A DNA stretch of 64,000 nucleotides from Aliiglaciecola sp. 3_MG-2023. GTDB lineage: Bacteria; Pseudomonadota; Gammaproteobacteria; Enterobacterales; Alteromonadaceae. The position numbers and the translations under genes were made by a program. The stretch is from contig NZ_JAUORV010000019.1 in NCBI RefSeq assembly GCF_030548205.1, positions 51,612 through 115,611 of the forward strand, read 5' to 3'. The notes beneath the pieces are model-generated. The model saw only the letters and a list, made by a program, of their open reading frames with translations. It did not search any database and was not told where the DNA came from. Positions within the stretch are counted from its first letter, which is position 1; each line of letters opens with the position of its first letter. Of this stretch, positions 8,912 through 17,219 are shown piece by piece.

Positions 8912-9886
8912 ATGTCTGGAAACACACAAACTAAACAGGTTAATTGGGGAATAGTCAGCGCCGGTCGCATTGCCGAAAAGTTTTGTGAAGATATGCAATA
9001 CGTGAAAAATGGTAGGCTAGCTGCGATTGCAGCTAGATCTATACAAAGTGCGGTGAACTTTGCAGAAAAATTTCAAATAGAGAGAGCATATGCTGGATAC
9101 CAGTGCTTATTTGACGATCCCGAAATAGACGTTATCTATATAGCCACAACCCACAACTTTCATTTTCAACATGCCAAAGCTGCCTTACTGGCTGGTAAGT
9201 CCGTTTTATGTGAAAAGCCCATCACCGTATCAGTTAATGAATGCGTTGAATTACAAACCATTGCCAAACAAAAGAACGTATTTCTTATGGAGGCATTGTG
9301 GACCTATTTTTTGCCTTCTGTGCTTCAAGCAAAACAATGGGCTGAACAAGGTCTAATCGGTAAAATTAAACATATAAAAGCCGATTTTGGTTATCAGGTA
9401 CCTTATGACGCAATTGGCAGAATGTATAATCCCGAACTAGCCGGTGGATGCCTTTTCGATATGGGAATTTATCCTCTAGCAATCTCCCACTATTTCAATC
9501 CAGCTCCTTTATCAGAAATTGCGATTAAGGTGAAAAAAGCCGAAAGTGGAGTGGAAGATGATCTGGTTATATTAGCAAAGGCCGGTGATGTAACCTTGTC
9601 CCTTGCAACTTCGTTCCAATGTCGATTACAAAATGCAGCGTTAATTATTGGCGAAGATGGATATATAAAAATTCCGGACTTTTGGCGGGCAAAATCCTGT
9701 AGCCTGCACAAAATGGATACTAAAATAGACGAATTCATCGATTCAGAAGCAAACTTAGGGTATTGCCATGAAGCTAATGCGGTAGGCGAAATGATTTTAC
9801 AGAATTGCAAAGAACATCCTTTTGTACCTCACTCAACAAGCTTAGCTTTGCAACAACAATTAGAAGCTATTCGTACAATGTTCTAA
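8912..9886 (+). CDS. Gfo/Idh/MocA-family NAD(P)-dependent oxidoreductase
   Basis: A 324-residue dehydrogenase: an N-terminal Rossmann fold (NWGIVSAGRIAEKF, residues 11-24), the signature CEKP (100-103) in which the Lys takes part in catalysis, and a C-terminal alpha/beta substrate domain with GGCLFDMGIYPL. The overall pattern resembles the dihydrodiol-dehydrogenase/xylose-dehydrogenase branch, which oxidises sugars or reduces keto-sugars. A good Shine-Dalgarno site (GAGGG) precedes the ATG. It follows the enolase-superfamily gene on the same strand and its stop lies one base from the end of the convergent second GntR gene. A role in the sugar pathway of this locus is inferred. Confidence 0.9.
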   Translation: MSGNTQTKQVNWGIVSAGRIAEKFCEDMQYVKNGRLAAIAARSIQSAVNFAEKFQIERAYAGYQCLFDDPEIDVIYIATTHNFHFQHAKAALLAGKSVLCEKPITVSVNECVELQTIAKQKNVFLMEALWTYFLPSVLQAKQWAEQGLIGKIKHIKADFGYQVPYDAIGRMYNPELAGGCLFDMGIYPLAISHYFNPAPLSEIAIKVKKAESGVEDDLVILAKAGDVTLSLATSFQCRLQNAALIIGEDGYIKIPDFWRAKSCSLHKMDTKIDEFIDSEANLGYCHEANAVGEMILQNCKEHPFVPHSTSLALQQQLEAIRTMF

Positions 9887-9887
9887 T

Positions 9888-10601
9888 TTAAAATAATTTC
9901 ATATGACGATGTAAAGCTTCTTTAAAATGCTTCATTAATGCCGCTGAAGCAGCGTCTTGATCTCTATCAGCACAAGCTTGCAAAATCTGAATATGTTCGT
10001 TTAAAGTGTTTTTAACTAGATTTGAAGTAAAGTGATGTTCTAATTGAATTAGTTTGATGTAGTATTTCAAACGAGTCGCCGTCACTTCAACAAATTCATT
10101 ATTTAAGCTAGATATCATAGTACCGTGGAATTTCTGCTCAATTCCTTCAATTTCATCCAAGAGCCTTGGAGTAATACCCGATTTATCCACTTTTTTAATC
10201 AGAATTTCATGCTCTTTAATCAGCGAATGAATAATATCTTCGTGTCCATATAACGCGAAATGACGAGCCGCTGCACTTTCAATAATCGAACGGAATTGAT
10301 ACGTAGAACGAATAAACTCTAAGTCGGGTTTCCTGAATTGTATTCCAGCTCTGGGGTGTATCGTCAGCATTTTTTCACTTTCTAATACACGTAGAGCATC
10401 TCTCAATGGTTGGGTGGGAATATCCATTAGTTTGGATATTTCATTTTGTGACATAAATGCACCGGGTGCTAACTTACCTTCAAACACCCACTGGAGAATT
10501 TTATCGTAAGCAGCTTTATTCAACGAAACACCTTGGCTATTTGATGACTCGCTCTTTGCCATTTTACCTACATTACCTTTCACTTTTTTCGCCACTTCCA
10601 C
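9888..10601 (-). CDS. Second GntR-family regulator with FCD domain
   Basis: A 237-residue GntR/FCD regulator with a lysine-rich N-terminal extension, a winged helix (about 28-95, MSQNEISKLMDIPTQPLRDA, then LRVLESEKML) and an FCD domain (about 103-235, with EQKFHGTMI and ILQACADRDQDAA). The start is GTG 10601 with AAGGG upstream; an internal ATG at 10562 also has a short AGG. It is convergent with the Gfo/Idh/MocA gene and divergent from the secreted beta-helix enzyme, so it probably regulates the enzyme/cohesin pair. Layout and length match the GntR gene at 7029, which suggests two related regulators sensing different or successive intermediates. Confidence 0.92.
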   Translation of the reverse strand: MEVAKKVKGNVGKMAKSESSNSQGVSLNKAAYDKILQWVFEGKLAPGAFMSQNEISKLMDIPTQPLRDALRVLESEKMLTIHPRAGIQFRKPDLEFIRSTYQFRSIIESAAARHFALYGHEDIIHSLIKEHEILIKKVDKSGITPRLLDEIEGIEQKFHGTMISSLNNEFVEVTATRLKYYIKLIQLEHHFTSNLVKNTLNEHIQILQACADRDQDAASAALMKHFKEALHRHMKLF

Positions 10602-10700
10602 GTAAAACCCTTGGATACAAAAACAATAATCTGGTCATTATATTTTTTAAATTTGATTCATCAATACTACCCAAATTCCAAATAAGGGCAAGCTTTATGT

Positions 10701-10717
10701 GGTAAGGAGGTCTTACC
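10701..10717. promoter_or_regulatory. Palindrome GGTAAG-N5-CTTACC upstream of the second GntR gene
   Basis: The 304-base gap 10602-10905 contains a perfect 6+6 inverted repeat with a 5-base centre, about 100 bases upstream of the GntR start. It is followed directly by a run of eight C in a pyrimidine tract (about 10718-10730). Its size and symmetry suit a dimeric GntR operator. It differs from the TTGATATCTCA word in the same gap, so the gap could hold sites for both regulators. No activity is demonstrated. Confidence 0.4.
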
Positions 10718-10842
10718 TCTCCCCCCCCTCATTTTAAGAACGTTTTTTTGCGATCCATGTCAAATTACAACATTTTGTAAAATATTAACGATAATTTATA
10801 AATGCATTGTTAACTGATTGTGAATATATTAAATTCTACATT

Positions 10843-10853
10843 TGAGATATCAA
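10843..10853. promoter_or_regulatory. Candidate operator TGAGATATCAA upstream of the secreted enzyme
   Basis: This is the inverted copy of the 11-mer at 6869-6879, located 53-63 bases before ATG 10906, where a repressor would overlap promoter or leader DNA. With its 5' flank it reads TTGAGATATCAA, a TTGA/TCAA pair around a 4-base centre, consistent with binding by a dimer. Confidence 0.35.
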
Positions 10854-10905
10854 CACGCGCTAGTTAATATTTTAATTGGAAGATAAATCCACTAGGAGAA
10901 AACTT

Positions 10906-13900
10906 ATGAGTCAATCAAACACTGATTGTTTTAGAAACTCTTCTGGCTTATTTAAGCAAATGCGCCGCAGCGTATATGCATTAATGTTAGCCGGAATGTC
11001 AGGTTTAGCTACCGGACAAACTTACTATGTGTCAGCGGATGGCGACGATGCTAATCCCGGTAGTTTGACATCTCCATTCAAAACACTAGAAAAAGCCAGA
11101 GATACCGTCAGGCTAGTTAATGATGATATGAACGAGGATATTTACGTTTATATTAAAGGCGGGCATTATCCAGTTGAAACGCCAATCGAATTTAATTCAA
11201 GCGATTCCGGCAACAATGGATATCGGGTTATTTATGAAGCCTATGATAGTGACAAACCTATTTTTAATGGGGCAACTGAAGTTACTAGTTGGACTCACCA
11301 TGTTGGAAATATCTATAAAGCGACGCTAAATCGAGACGAAAAGCTTAGAACCTTGATTGTAAATGGAGAACGCGCTTATATGGCGAGTCAACGGGTTGGC
11401 ACAACGGGTAGTTGGGGAACCTATAACATTACTGCTGGCGAAGCCTCTTGGGCTAGAATTAGCGGTTCACATCCAGACGGCGTAACCTATAAATTATCCG
11501 ACATCCCTTCCATAAACAACGTTACCGACGTTGAAATCATGAACCAAACTAAGTGGAATACGAACTTTGTAACGGTTCGTGAAACAGCTGTGGAAGGAGA
11601 TGATCGGGTAATGAAATTTTCACAACCCTACGCCGCCATTGCCATGAACCAAAATTGGGGTGGATTTACAACCAGTGGTACGCATACAGTGATAAATGCG
11701 TATGAATTTTTAGATGAGGCGAATGAGTTTTATTTTGATCGCACCACTAATACTCTTTATTACTACACTGAAACCGTCAATATGGATACAGCAGAAGTGT
11801 GGGCTCCTCATGCGAGTGAACTGCTTAATTTAACCGGCGATTCAAAATTAAACCGTATTGAAAACATCACGTTTAAGGGGCTAACATTTGCTTACACTGA
11901 AGCAAAATTACCCGAAGTAGCCGGCTCTGCCGGTAAAACCACAGTACAGGCTGCCACCTATAAAATGGCTTACAGTGATGGAAATTGGCACAACGATAAA
12001 TATACAGCTTATGATGTTATGCCAGGTGCAATCAATGTAAATCATGCGCAAAACATTAGTTTTGAAGATGGTGAAATTAAACATATCGGTGGTGAAGGGA
12101 TTAATTTCACCAATGACGTTGTTGAGTCACAAATTATTGGTAATGCAATAATTGATATAGGCGGTTCAGGTATCAACGTAGCTCATCCACAACATGTCTA
12201 TATTGGAGACGGTGGCACTTATGAAAAGTATGCCCCTTCAGAAGAAGGTGTTGTGCAAAACATCTTGGTTAAGAACAATCTAATATATGATGCAACTCGC
12301 ATTTATTGGGGACATGCCGCCATTACCGCATTCTTTACTGATGGTTTAAACATTGAGCATAATCAAATTCAAAATACCAATTATTCAGGTGTAAGTTTGG
12401 GATGGGGTTGGAATAATTTTGGTCCAGAGACTACACCGGATAACTACACAACAGTTGCTCGAAATAATAAATTCAATAATAACCGTGTTTATAATGTGAT
12501 GACGACTCTTGAAGATGGTGGTGCATTTTATACCTTGGGTAACCAGCCAAATTCAGAGGCTAGTAGAAATTACGTAAAAGCACCTACTACCCACTTTCAA
12601 GGGGTATATCATCCTGATGAGGGTACAGCCTATTACACTGGTGACGACCTAGTCTTCGAAATTGTCCCAGGACAAGATAATTTTGAATTAAATAAATGGC
12701 GTGATAAACGCGATAATCATTACAGCAACATCTATACAACCTCTAGTTCTAACGCCACAGGAGCACCAAACACATCAATTACCAATATGCAGGTAATTCC
12801 TGATGCAGATTGGCCAGCCGAAGCACTGGATATTATTGCCAATGCAGGCTTGGAATCTAATTACCAATATATGCTAGATGATATTCCAGAGCCACCTGAA
12901 GTACCTGGACTAGTTGGCTCTTCAGCGGGAAGTGTGCTCGAAGCAGAAAGCGGCACCCTGCTAGGCAGTGGTTCTATCTTTAGTGACGGAGAAGCTTCTG
13001 GTGAGTTAGCCGTTGAAAATATTCATACCGACGGTTCAGGTATTGAATTTACAGATATGCCTCAAGCAACAGCACTGCAGCTTCGTTACACAACAAAAAG
13101 AACAGGCACTTATAGTATTTATGTTGATGGCGAGCACAAAGCAAACGTTGAATTTAACTCGACAGGCAAATGGGCAGGTTCCTATGTGTTTACGGATACT
13201 GTTTTAGTTGATATTCCTAAAGGCGCAACACTCACACTGCAAAAAGACAGTGACGATACCGGCATTAATATTGATTACATTTTGCTGATCGATCACAGTT
13301 TCAAACAAGAAGCTGAAGATGCAGCTATGCTGGGAAGTGCAAAAGCTCAAGACGAACATTCAGGCTACAGCGGCACCGGGTTTGCTGCGCAAATACTCAA
13401 TCAAGGAGACGGCGTTGAATTTAATTTAAACGTGGGAGTATCAGGACAATACCTTATCGATATGCGGTATGCCATGGGTACATTCGGTCCTAGCGGCGAC
13501 AGAACCTTAAGTGTGTATGTTAATGGTAGTGAGCAAACTGAAGCCACTTTTCAAACCACTGTTGAATGGAATGTTTGGGCTAACACACAACACCTAGTCA
13601 CTTTGCAAGAAGGACAAAATACTTTGAGCTACCGTTTTGATAGCGACGATACTGGATTCGTTAACATTGATTACATTCAATTGACTCATAAAGTTGAAGC
13701 GGAAGACGGTTTGTTAAATAGCGTAACAGCAGACAACAGCCACACTGGTTTTAGTGGCTTTGGATATGTTGCCGATATTGTGCACGAAGGTGATTCAGTT
13801 GCGCTAACGGTTTATGCCCCTAATGCGGGGGAATATAGTTTTGGAACGCGCTATGCGATGGGCCTAGACGGACCTTCTGGTGACCGCACACTGAGCGTCT

Positions 13901-14286
13901 ACGTAAATAATATCGACCAAGGTGACAGTACTTTTGTAACTACTGGAGCTTGGGACAGTTGGGCAACAGTGCAAGATACTATCACCTTAAACACCGGCTT
14001 GAATGTCATTCGTTTCCAAAACGACATTGACAATACTGGTTGGGTAAACCTTGATTTCATAACTCTGGGCCTTGTCGAAGAAAATGACAATATTTGTGCA
14101 AACGGTATTCAAGGTGACTTCGATTGTGACGGGGCAATTAGTCTTGATGATAGAGATATATTTTTATCCGCTATGGGCAGTCAAGTTGGCGATGAGAATT
14201 ATTTAGAAGCCGCTGATTTAGACGGTGATGGCGGGATCACTCGTCTTGATTACAGTCATTGGTTTGTATTGTATAGAAATCAATAG
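10906..14286 (+). CDS. Secreted right-handed beta-helix enzyme with three CBM-like modules and a dockerin-like C-terminus
   Basis: A 1126-residue protein. A signal peptide (RRSVYALMLAGMSGLATGQ) precedes the catalytic part (about 38-660), which begins YYVSADGDDANPGS with SPFKTLEKARD. Its LRTLIVNGERA, RIENITFKGLTFA and repeated short strands suggest a right-handed parallel beta-helix; the style resembles glycoside hydrolase family GH141 (fucosidase/xylanase), which is a family guess. Three CBM6/35-like sandwiches follow (about 677-797, 798-927, 928-1058), the last two sharing MRYAMG/TRYAMG and GPSGDRTLSVYVN. The last 66 residues hold two full EF-type loops, DFDCDGAISLDD and DLDGDGGITRLD, about 30 residues apart, the pattern of a type I dockerin. 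ATG 10906 is chosen because AGGAGA lies just upstream. Next comes a terminator, then a cohesin-like gene. Confidence 0.88.
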   Translation: MSQSNTDCFRNSSGLFKQMRRSVYALMLAGMSGLATGQTYYVSADGDDANPGSLTSPFKTLEKARDTVRLVNDDMNEDIYVYIKGGHYPVETPIEFNSSDSGNNGYRVIYEAYDSDKPIFNGATEVTSWTHHVGNIYKATLNRDEKLRTLIVNGERAYMASQRVGTTGSWGTYNITAGEASWARISGSHPDGVTYKLSDIPSINNVTDVEIMNQTKWNTNFVTVRETAVEGDDRVMKFSQPYAAIAMNQNWGGFTTSGTHTVINAYEFLDEANEFYFDRTTNTLYYYTETVNMDTAEVWAPHASELLNLTGDSKLNRIENITFKGLTFAYTEAKLPEVAGSAGKTTVQAATYKMAYSDGNWHNDKYTAYDVMPGAINVNHAQNISFEDGEIKHIGGEGINFTNDVVESQIIGNAIIDIGGSGINVAHPQHVYIGDGGTYEKYAPSEEGVVQNILVKNNLIYDATRIYWGHAAITAFFTDGLNIEHNQIQNTNYSGVSLGWGWNNFGPETTPDNYTTVARNNKFNNNRVYNVMTTLEDGGAFYTLGNQPNSEASRNYVKAPTTHFQGVYHPDEGTAYYTGDDLVFEIVPGQDNFELNKWRDKRDNHYSNIYTTSSSNATGAPNTSITNMQVIPDADWPAEALDIIANAGLESNYQYMLDDIPEPPEVPGLVGSSAGSVLEAESGTLLGSGSIFSDGEASGELAVENIHTDGSGIEFTDMPQATALQLRYTTKRTGTYSIYVDGEHKANVEFNSTGKWAGSYVFTDTVLVDIPKGATLTLQKDSDDTGINIDYILLIDHSFKQEAEDAAMLGSAKAQDEHSGYSGTGFAAQILNQGDGVEFNLNVGVSGQYLIDMRYAMGTFGPSGDRTLSVYVNGSEQTEATFQTTVEWNVWANTQHLVTLQEGQNTLSYRFDSDDTGFVNIDYIQLTHKVEAEDGLLNSVTADNSHTGFSGFGYVADIVHEGDSVALTVYAPNAGEYSFGTRYAMGLDGPSGDRTLSVYVNNIDQGDSTFVTTGAWDSWATVQDTITLNTGLNVIRFQNDIDNTGWVNLDFITLGLVEENDNICANGIQGDFDCDGAISLDDRDIFLSAMGSQVGDENYLEAADLDGDGGITRLDYSHWFVLYRNQ

Positions 14287-14295
14287 GCCTTAATT

Positions 14296-14331
14296 AGCTG
14301 CCAGAGCTTGTTCGCGCTGGCAGCTTTTTAT
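14296..14331 (+). terminator. Rho-independent terminator after the beta-helix enzyme
   Basis: Nine-base-pair stem AGCTGCCAG/CTGGCAGCT with a 12-base loop, followed by TTTTTA and more T. It lies 10 bases after the stop codon and separates the enzyme from the cohesin-like gene, although some read-through to that gene is possible. Confidence 0.85.
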
Positions 14332-14362
14332 TTTTGAACAAAATTAATTTAGGAATTACAAC

Positions 14363-14962
14363 ATGCAAATTTTTCATAAATACATTTCATCTTTTGTTTT
14401 AGGTGCTTCGCTAATTGTCACATCAGTTGCAACCCAAGCAAATATTATCGAATATGAATTAGGCTTCAGTGACATAACGGATGTGCAAATAGGCGACTCT
14501 TTTTCAGTCGATGTTTTTATTGATTCACCAACAGATTTAACCTTAACCACTTTCGGTTTTGATTTTGTTGATTCAATCGACACGACCTCCTTCGCTGGTT
14601 TTAACAATGTTAGTTTCGATGGGTTCACCCTAGCATCTTGGCTAAACAGTGATTTATTAAATGATGTGGGTGGCCTAACTGATTTGTTTGCTACGCCCGT
14701 AGCAGGGGATGATACATTCATTGCGTCTTTAAACTTTACCGCTACTAGCCTAGGTAGCCAAACGGTAGCTGTGTTTGGGGATCTATTTTCTAATGGCGGA
14801 GGTGTTTTCTTTGATGATTTTTCTTTTGCCAGTATAGGTGGCATATTTGACATCAATGTTATTGACGAAACAGTGCAAGTATCAGCACCTTCTACTTTTT
14901 CTATCTTTTTGATGAGTTTGTTTTCTTTGATAGCGCTGCGCGTTGTTAAAAAATCACACTAA
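14363..14962 (+). CDS. Secreted cohesin-like protein with a PEP-CTERM-like C-terminal sorting signal
   Basis: A 199-residue protein with a signal peptide (1-27, ending VATQA), one beta-rich domain (about 28-165) and a C-terminal anchor. The domain has features of cohesin/CBM-type sandwiches: VQIGDSFSVDVFIDSP near the start, a hydrophobic FGFDFVD strand, and a late DDTFIASLNFTATSLGSQTVAV segment like the usual 'I..l.f.a...G' ending. The C-terminus SAPSTFSIFLMSLFSLI followed by ALRVVKKSH has the order motif, membrane helix, basic tail of PEP-CTERM proteins, with SAPST in place of PEPST. Such proteins are processed by an exosortase, which is not in this window. The gene sits directly after a dockerin-tailed enzyme. 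The cohesin call is by eye and moderate; the sorting signal is more certain. Confidence 0.72.
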   Translation: MQIFHKYISSFVLGASLIVTSVATQANIIEYELGFSDITDVQIGDSFSVDVFIDSPTDLTLTTFGFDFVDSIDTTSFAGFNNVSFDGFTLASWLNSDLLNDVGGLTDLFATPVAGDDTFIASLNFTATSLGSQTVAVFGDLFSNGGGVFFDDFSFASIGGIFDINVIDETVQVSAPSTFSIFLMSLFSLIALRVVKKSH

Positions 14963-14969
14963 TTTATCT

Positions 14970-15010
14970 AAAGTGTGCGCCACGAATTTAACGCTGGCGC
15001 ACTTTCCTTT
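14970..15010 (+). terminator. Terminator after the cohesin-like gene
   Basis: Stem GTGCGCCA (14975-14982) and TGGCGCAC (14995-15002) with a 12-base loop, followed by TTTCCTTT. It lies 12 bases after the stop codon. A 61-codon reading frame starting inside this hairpin is not considered a gene. The rest of the gap to 15199 shows nothing else recognisable. Confidence 0.75.
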
Positions 15011-15199
15011 CCGTTTAAAACTGCCGCTGCCCGTATCAAATCCAAAATTGAAAACAGATCTGCTGACGACAACACCTTAAACGTCAATAATGGCAAATTT
15101 GGTCAACTGACGTGTAAAAAAGTGAAATGTGTGAATGCATTTGCCCTTCGTTCCCGTTAATCTAGTTAACCTAGATCACTTCAATCAAGGCGCGAACCC

Positions 15200-16594
15200 A
15201 TGAAATATGCTTTAGTACTGAGTTTCTTGCTGTTTACGACCACATCGGCATTGGCTAATACGCTAGAAAATTCTGAACATGCTAAAAAATCCTTGGATAT
15301 TTATAAAACTATTGTGGGTATTCCTACTGTTGCAGGCAGGGGTAATGTGCCCAAAATGGCTTCGTATTTGGCCAGTGAATTTAAACAAGTGGGATTTAGC
15401 GATGACGACATTCAGATTATCCCTAGTGGCGAAACGGTTGGGTTAATTGTTCGATATCAAGGAGATAGTTCGAGCAACAAGAAGCCTATTCTATTGTTAG
15501 GGCATATGGATGTAGTAGAAGCGTTAGCAAAAGACTGGCAAAGACCGCCATTTGAATTGACCCAAGACGACAAAAATTTCTATGGTCGAGGTAGTATCGA
15601 TAATAAGTATGGGATTGCCATGCTTTCTTCCACTTTTATTCGTTTGAAAAAAGAAGGGTTTGTGCCAAATCGAGATCTCTATCTGGTGTTTTCTGGTGAT
15701 GAAGAGACCGGCATGGTCACTACCCGCATGTTAGCCAATGAACGTCCTGAATTGGCATCGGCTGAATTTGCACTAAATTCAGACGCTGGAGGCGGTAGTT
15801 TGGATGCTAATGGAAATGCCATAGCATATCTGGTTCAAGCTGCAGAAAAGACATACGTGAGCTTTGAGCTAACCTTGCGCAATAAAGGTGGACACAGTTC
15901 TAGACCACGCCCTGATAATGCAATTTACGAGCTTTCAGAGGCTTTATTAAACATTAAAGACTATCATTTTCCAGTCATGTGGAGTGAGATGACGCGTGAA
16001 TACTTTAGGATCTCAGGCCTTCAACTCGGTGGTGAATTGGGAGATGCGATGCTCGCTTTTGCCAAAGATCCAACGGATAAACACGCATCTGACCGTTTAC
16101 AAATAGAATCGTCTTATGTGGGTACAACTCGTACCACATGCGTTACGACTATGTTGAACGCGGGCCACGCTGAAAATGCCCTTCCGCAATCTGCCACAGC
16201 AACGGTGAATTGTCGTATTTTCCCAGGGGTTTCAGTCGACAACGTGAAACAAACCTTGCAAGAGGTCGTGGATAACCCTGAGATAGAAATTGTCACCCTA
16301 GACGATCCCGTTGAAAGTCCGATATCTGAATTACGAGAAGATGTGATGTCTGCCATTGGAAAAGCCGTACATGCAAGGTATCCCAATGTGGATATCATCG
16401 CTTATATGGAGTCAGGTGGTACAGATGGGAAGCACTTTCGTAAGGCTGGGATCCCAACATGGGCTATGTCGAGCGGGTTTATGAATCAAAATGAAATGTT
16501 TGCCCATGGCCTGAATGAAAGGCTTCCCATTAAGGCATTTTATGACGGATTGGATCACTGGAGTATTATTCTCAAGGAGTTAGCTGGAAATTAG
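15200..16594 (+). CDS. Secreted M20-family metallopeptidase (dipeptidase/deacylase)
   Basis: A 464-residue zinc peptidase exported by an N-terminal signal peptide (MKYALVLSFLLFTTTSALAN). The M20 co-catalytic zinc ligands are all visible: H102 in GHMDVV with catalytic D104, bridging D134 in GRGSIDNK, catalytic E168 and ligand E169 in SGDEETG, D195 in LNSDAGGG, and a late His in MFAHGLNERL. The dimerisation (lid) domain lies between about 215 and 345. It probably releases amino acids from dipeptides or acylated amino acids in the periplasm. It stands alone between two terminators and the FKBP gene, with no strong tie to the carbohydrate locus upstream. Confidence 0.93.
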   Translation: MKYALVLSFLLFTTTSALANTLENSEHAKKSLDIYKTIVGIPTVAGRGNVPKMASYLASEFKQVGFSDDDIQIIPSGETVGLIVRYQGDSSSNKKPILLLGHMDVVEALAKDWQRPPFELTQDDKNFYGRGSIDNKYGIAMLSSTFIRLKKEGFVPNRDLYLVFSGDEETGMVTTRMLANERPELASAEFALNSDAGGGSLDANGNAIAYLVQAAEKTYVSFELTLRNKGGHSSRPRPDNAIYELSEALLNIKDYHFPVMWSEMTREYFRISGLQLGGELGDAMLAFAKDPTDKHASDRLQIESSYVGTTRTTCVTTMLNAGHAENALPQSATATVNCRIFPGVSVDNVKQTLQEVVDNPEIEIVTLDDPVESPISELREDVMSAIGKAVHARYPNVDIIAYMESGGTDGKHFRKAGIPTWAMSSGFMNQNEMFAHGLNERLPIKAFYDGLDHWSIILKELAGN

Positions 16595-16654
16595 CCATAC
16601 AAATAGGACGTACAAGGTAACTAAGTCAATCAATTAAAAATAAATAGGAAAATT

Positions 16655-17125
16655 ATGAAATTTATTGTTTTAGCTGTGGTTATTGCATTAGCAGTATTCT
16701 ACTTCAATAGAAATTCAAATAATAAGAAGTTAGCCGTTGAAAACACCGCAACAGGTAAGGCGTTTTTAACCAAAAATAAAGCTAACGAGGATGTTGTAGA
16801 GACCGCAACAGGACTTCAATATCAAGTAATGCAAAAAGGGGATGGTGAGACTCACCCAAGTGCAACTTCAACCGTTAAAGTTCATTATCACGGCACATTG
16901 CTCGATGGCACTGTATTTGATAGTTCTGTAAATAGAGGCCAACCTATTAGCTTCCCTTTGAATCAAGTGATTGCCGGTTGGACTGAAGGTGTTCAATTAA
17001 TGGTGGTCGGAGATAAATTTAAATTTTTTATCCCTGCTAACCTAGCCTATGGCGACCATGCAACGGGAAACATTAGCCCTGGCTCGCTTCTTATCTTTGA
17101 AGTCGAGCTGCTTGAAATTCAATAG
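16655..17125 (+). CDS. FKBP-type peptidyl-prolyl cis-trans isomerase with N-terminal membrane anchor
   Basis: A 156-residue protein: residues 1-18 form a membrane anchor or uncleaved signal segment, followed by a short linker and an FKBP domain (about 48-156). Core motifs are VKVHYHGTLLDGTVFDSS, FPLNQVIAGWTEGVQLM and NLAYGDHATGNI near the end, including the Tyr, Asp and Trp of the proline pocket. It lacks the long dimerisation domain of FkpA/Mip, so it is a short periplasm-facing FKBP. It follows the M20 peptidase by 60 bases on the same strand; a shared transcript is possible. The FKBP call is certain, the client proteins unknown. Confidence 0.93.
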   Translation: MKFIVLAVVIALAVFYFNRNSNNKKLAVENTATGKAFLTKNKANEDVVETATGLQYQVMQKGDGETHPSATSTVKVHYHGTLLDGTVFDSSVNRGQPISFPLNQVIAGWTEGVQLMVVGDKFKFFIPANLAYGDHATGNISPGSLLIFEVELLEIQ

Positions 17126-17166
17126 TGTTTTTTGCCGGTAACTGGTACTGCTAGCCATTTAAACTT

Positions 17167-17192
17167 AAGGTTTTTCAGCCTTGAAAAACCTT
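17167..17192. terminator. Hairpin between convergent FKBP and class II aldolase genes
   Basis: Perfect 11-base-pair stem AAGGTTTTTCA/TGAAAAACCTT with a 4-base loop. A and T runs lie inside the stem, so it may terminate transcription from both sides, although no long T-run follows. Confidence 0.55.
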
Positions 17193-17219
17193 CATTTAAA
17201 GCAATGCACTCCCCCATTT

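Noticed and set aside
14374..14856. A 160-codon minus-strand frame opposite the cohesin-like gene
   Set aside because: It is antisense to a gene with signal peptide, ribosome site and sorting signal; no independent support.
14975..15160. A 61-codon reading frame just after the cohesin-like gene
   Set aside because: It begins within a terminator stem, has no ribosome site, and its composition is not protein-like.
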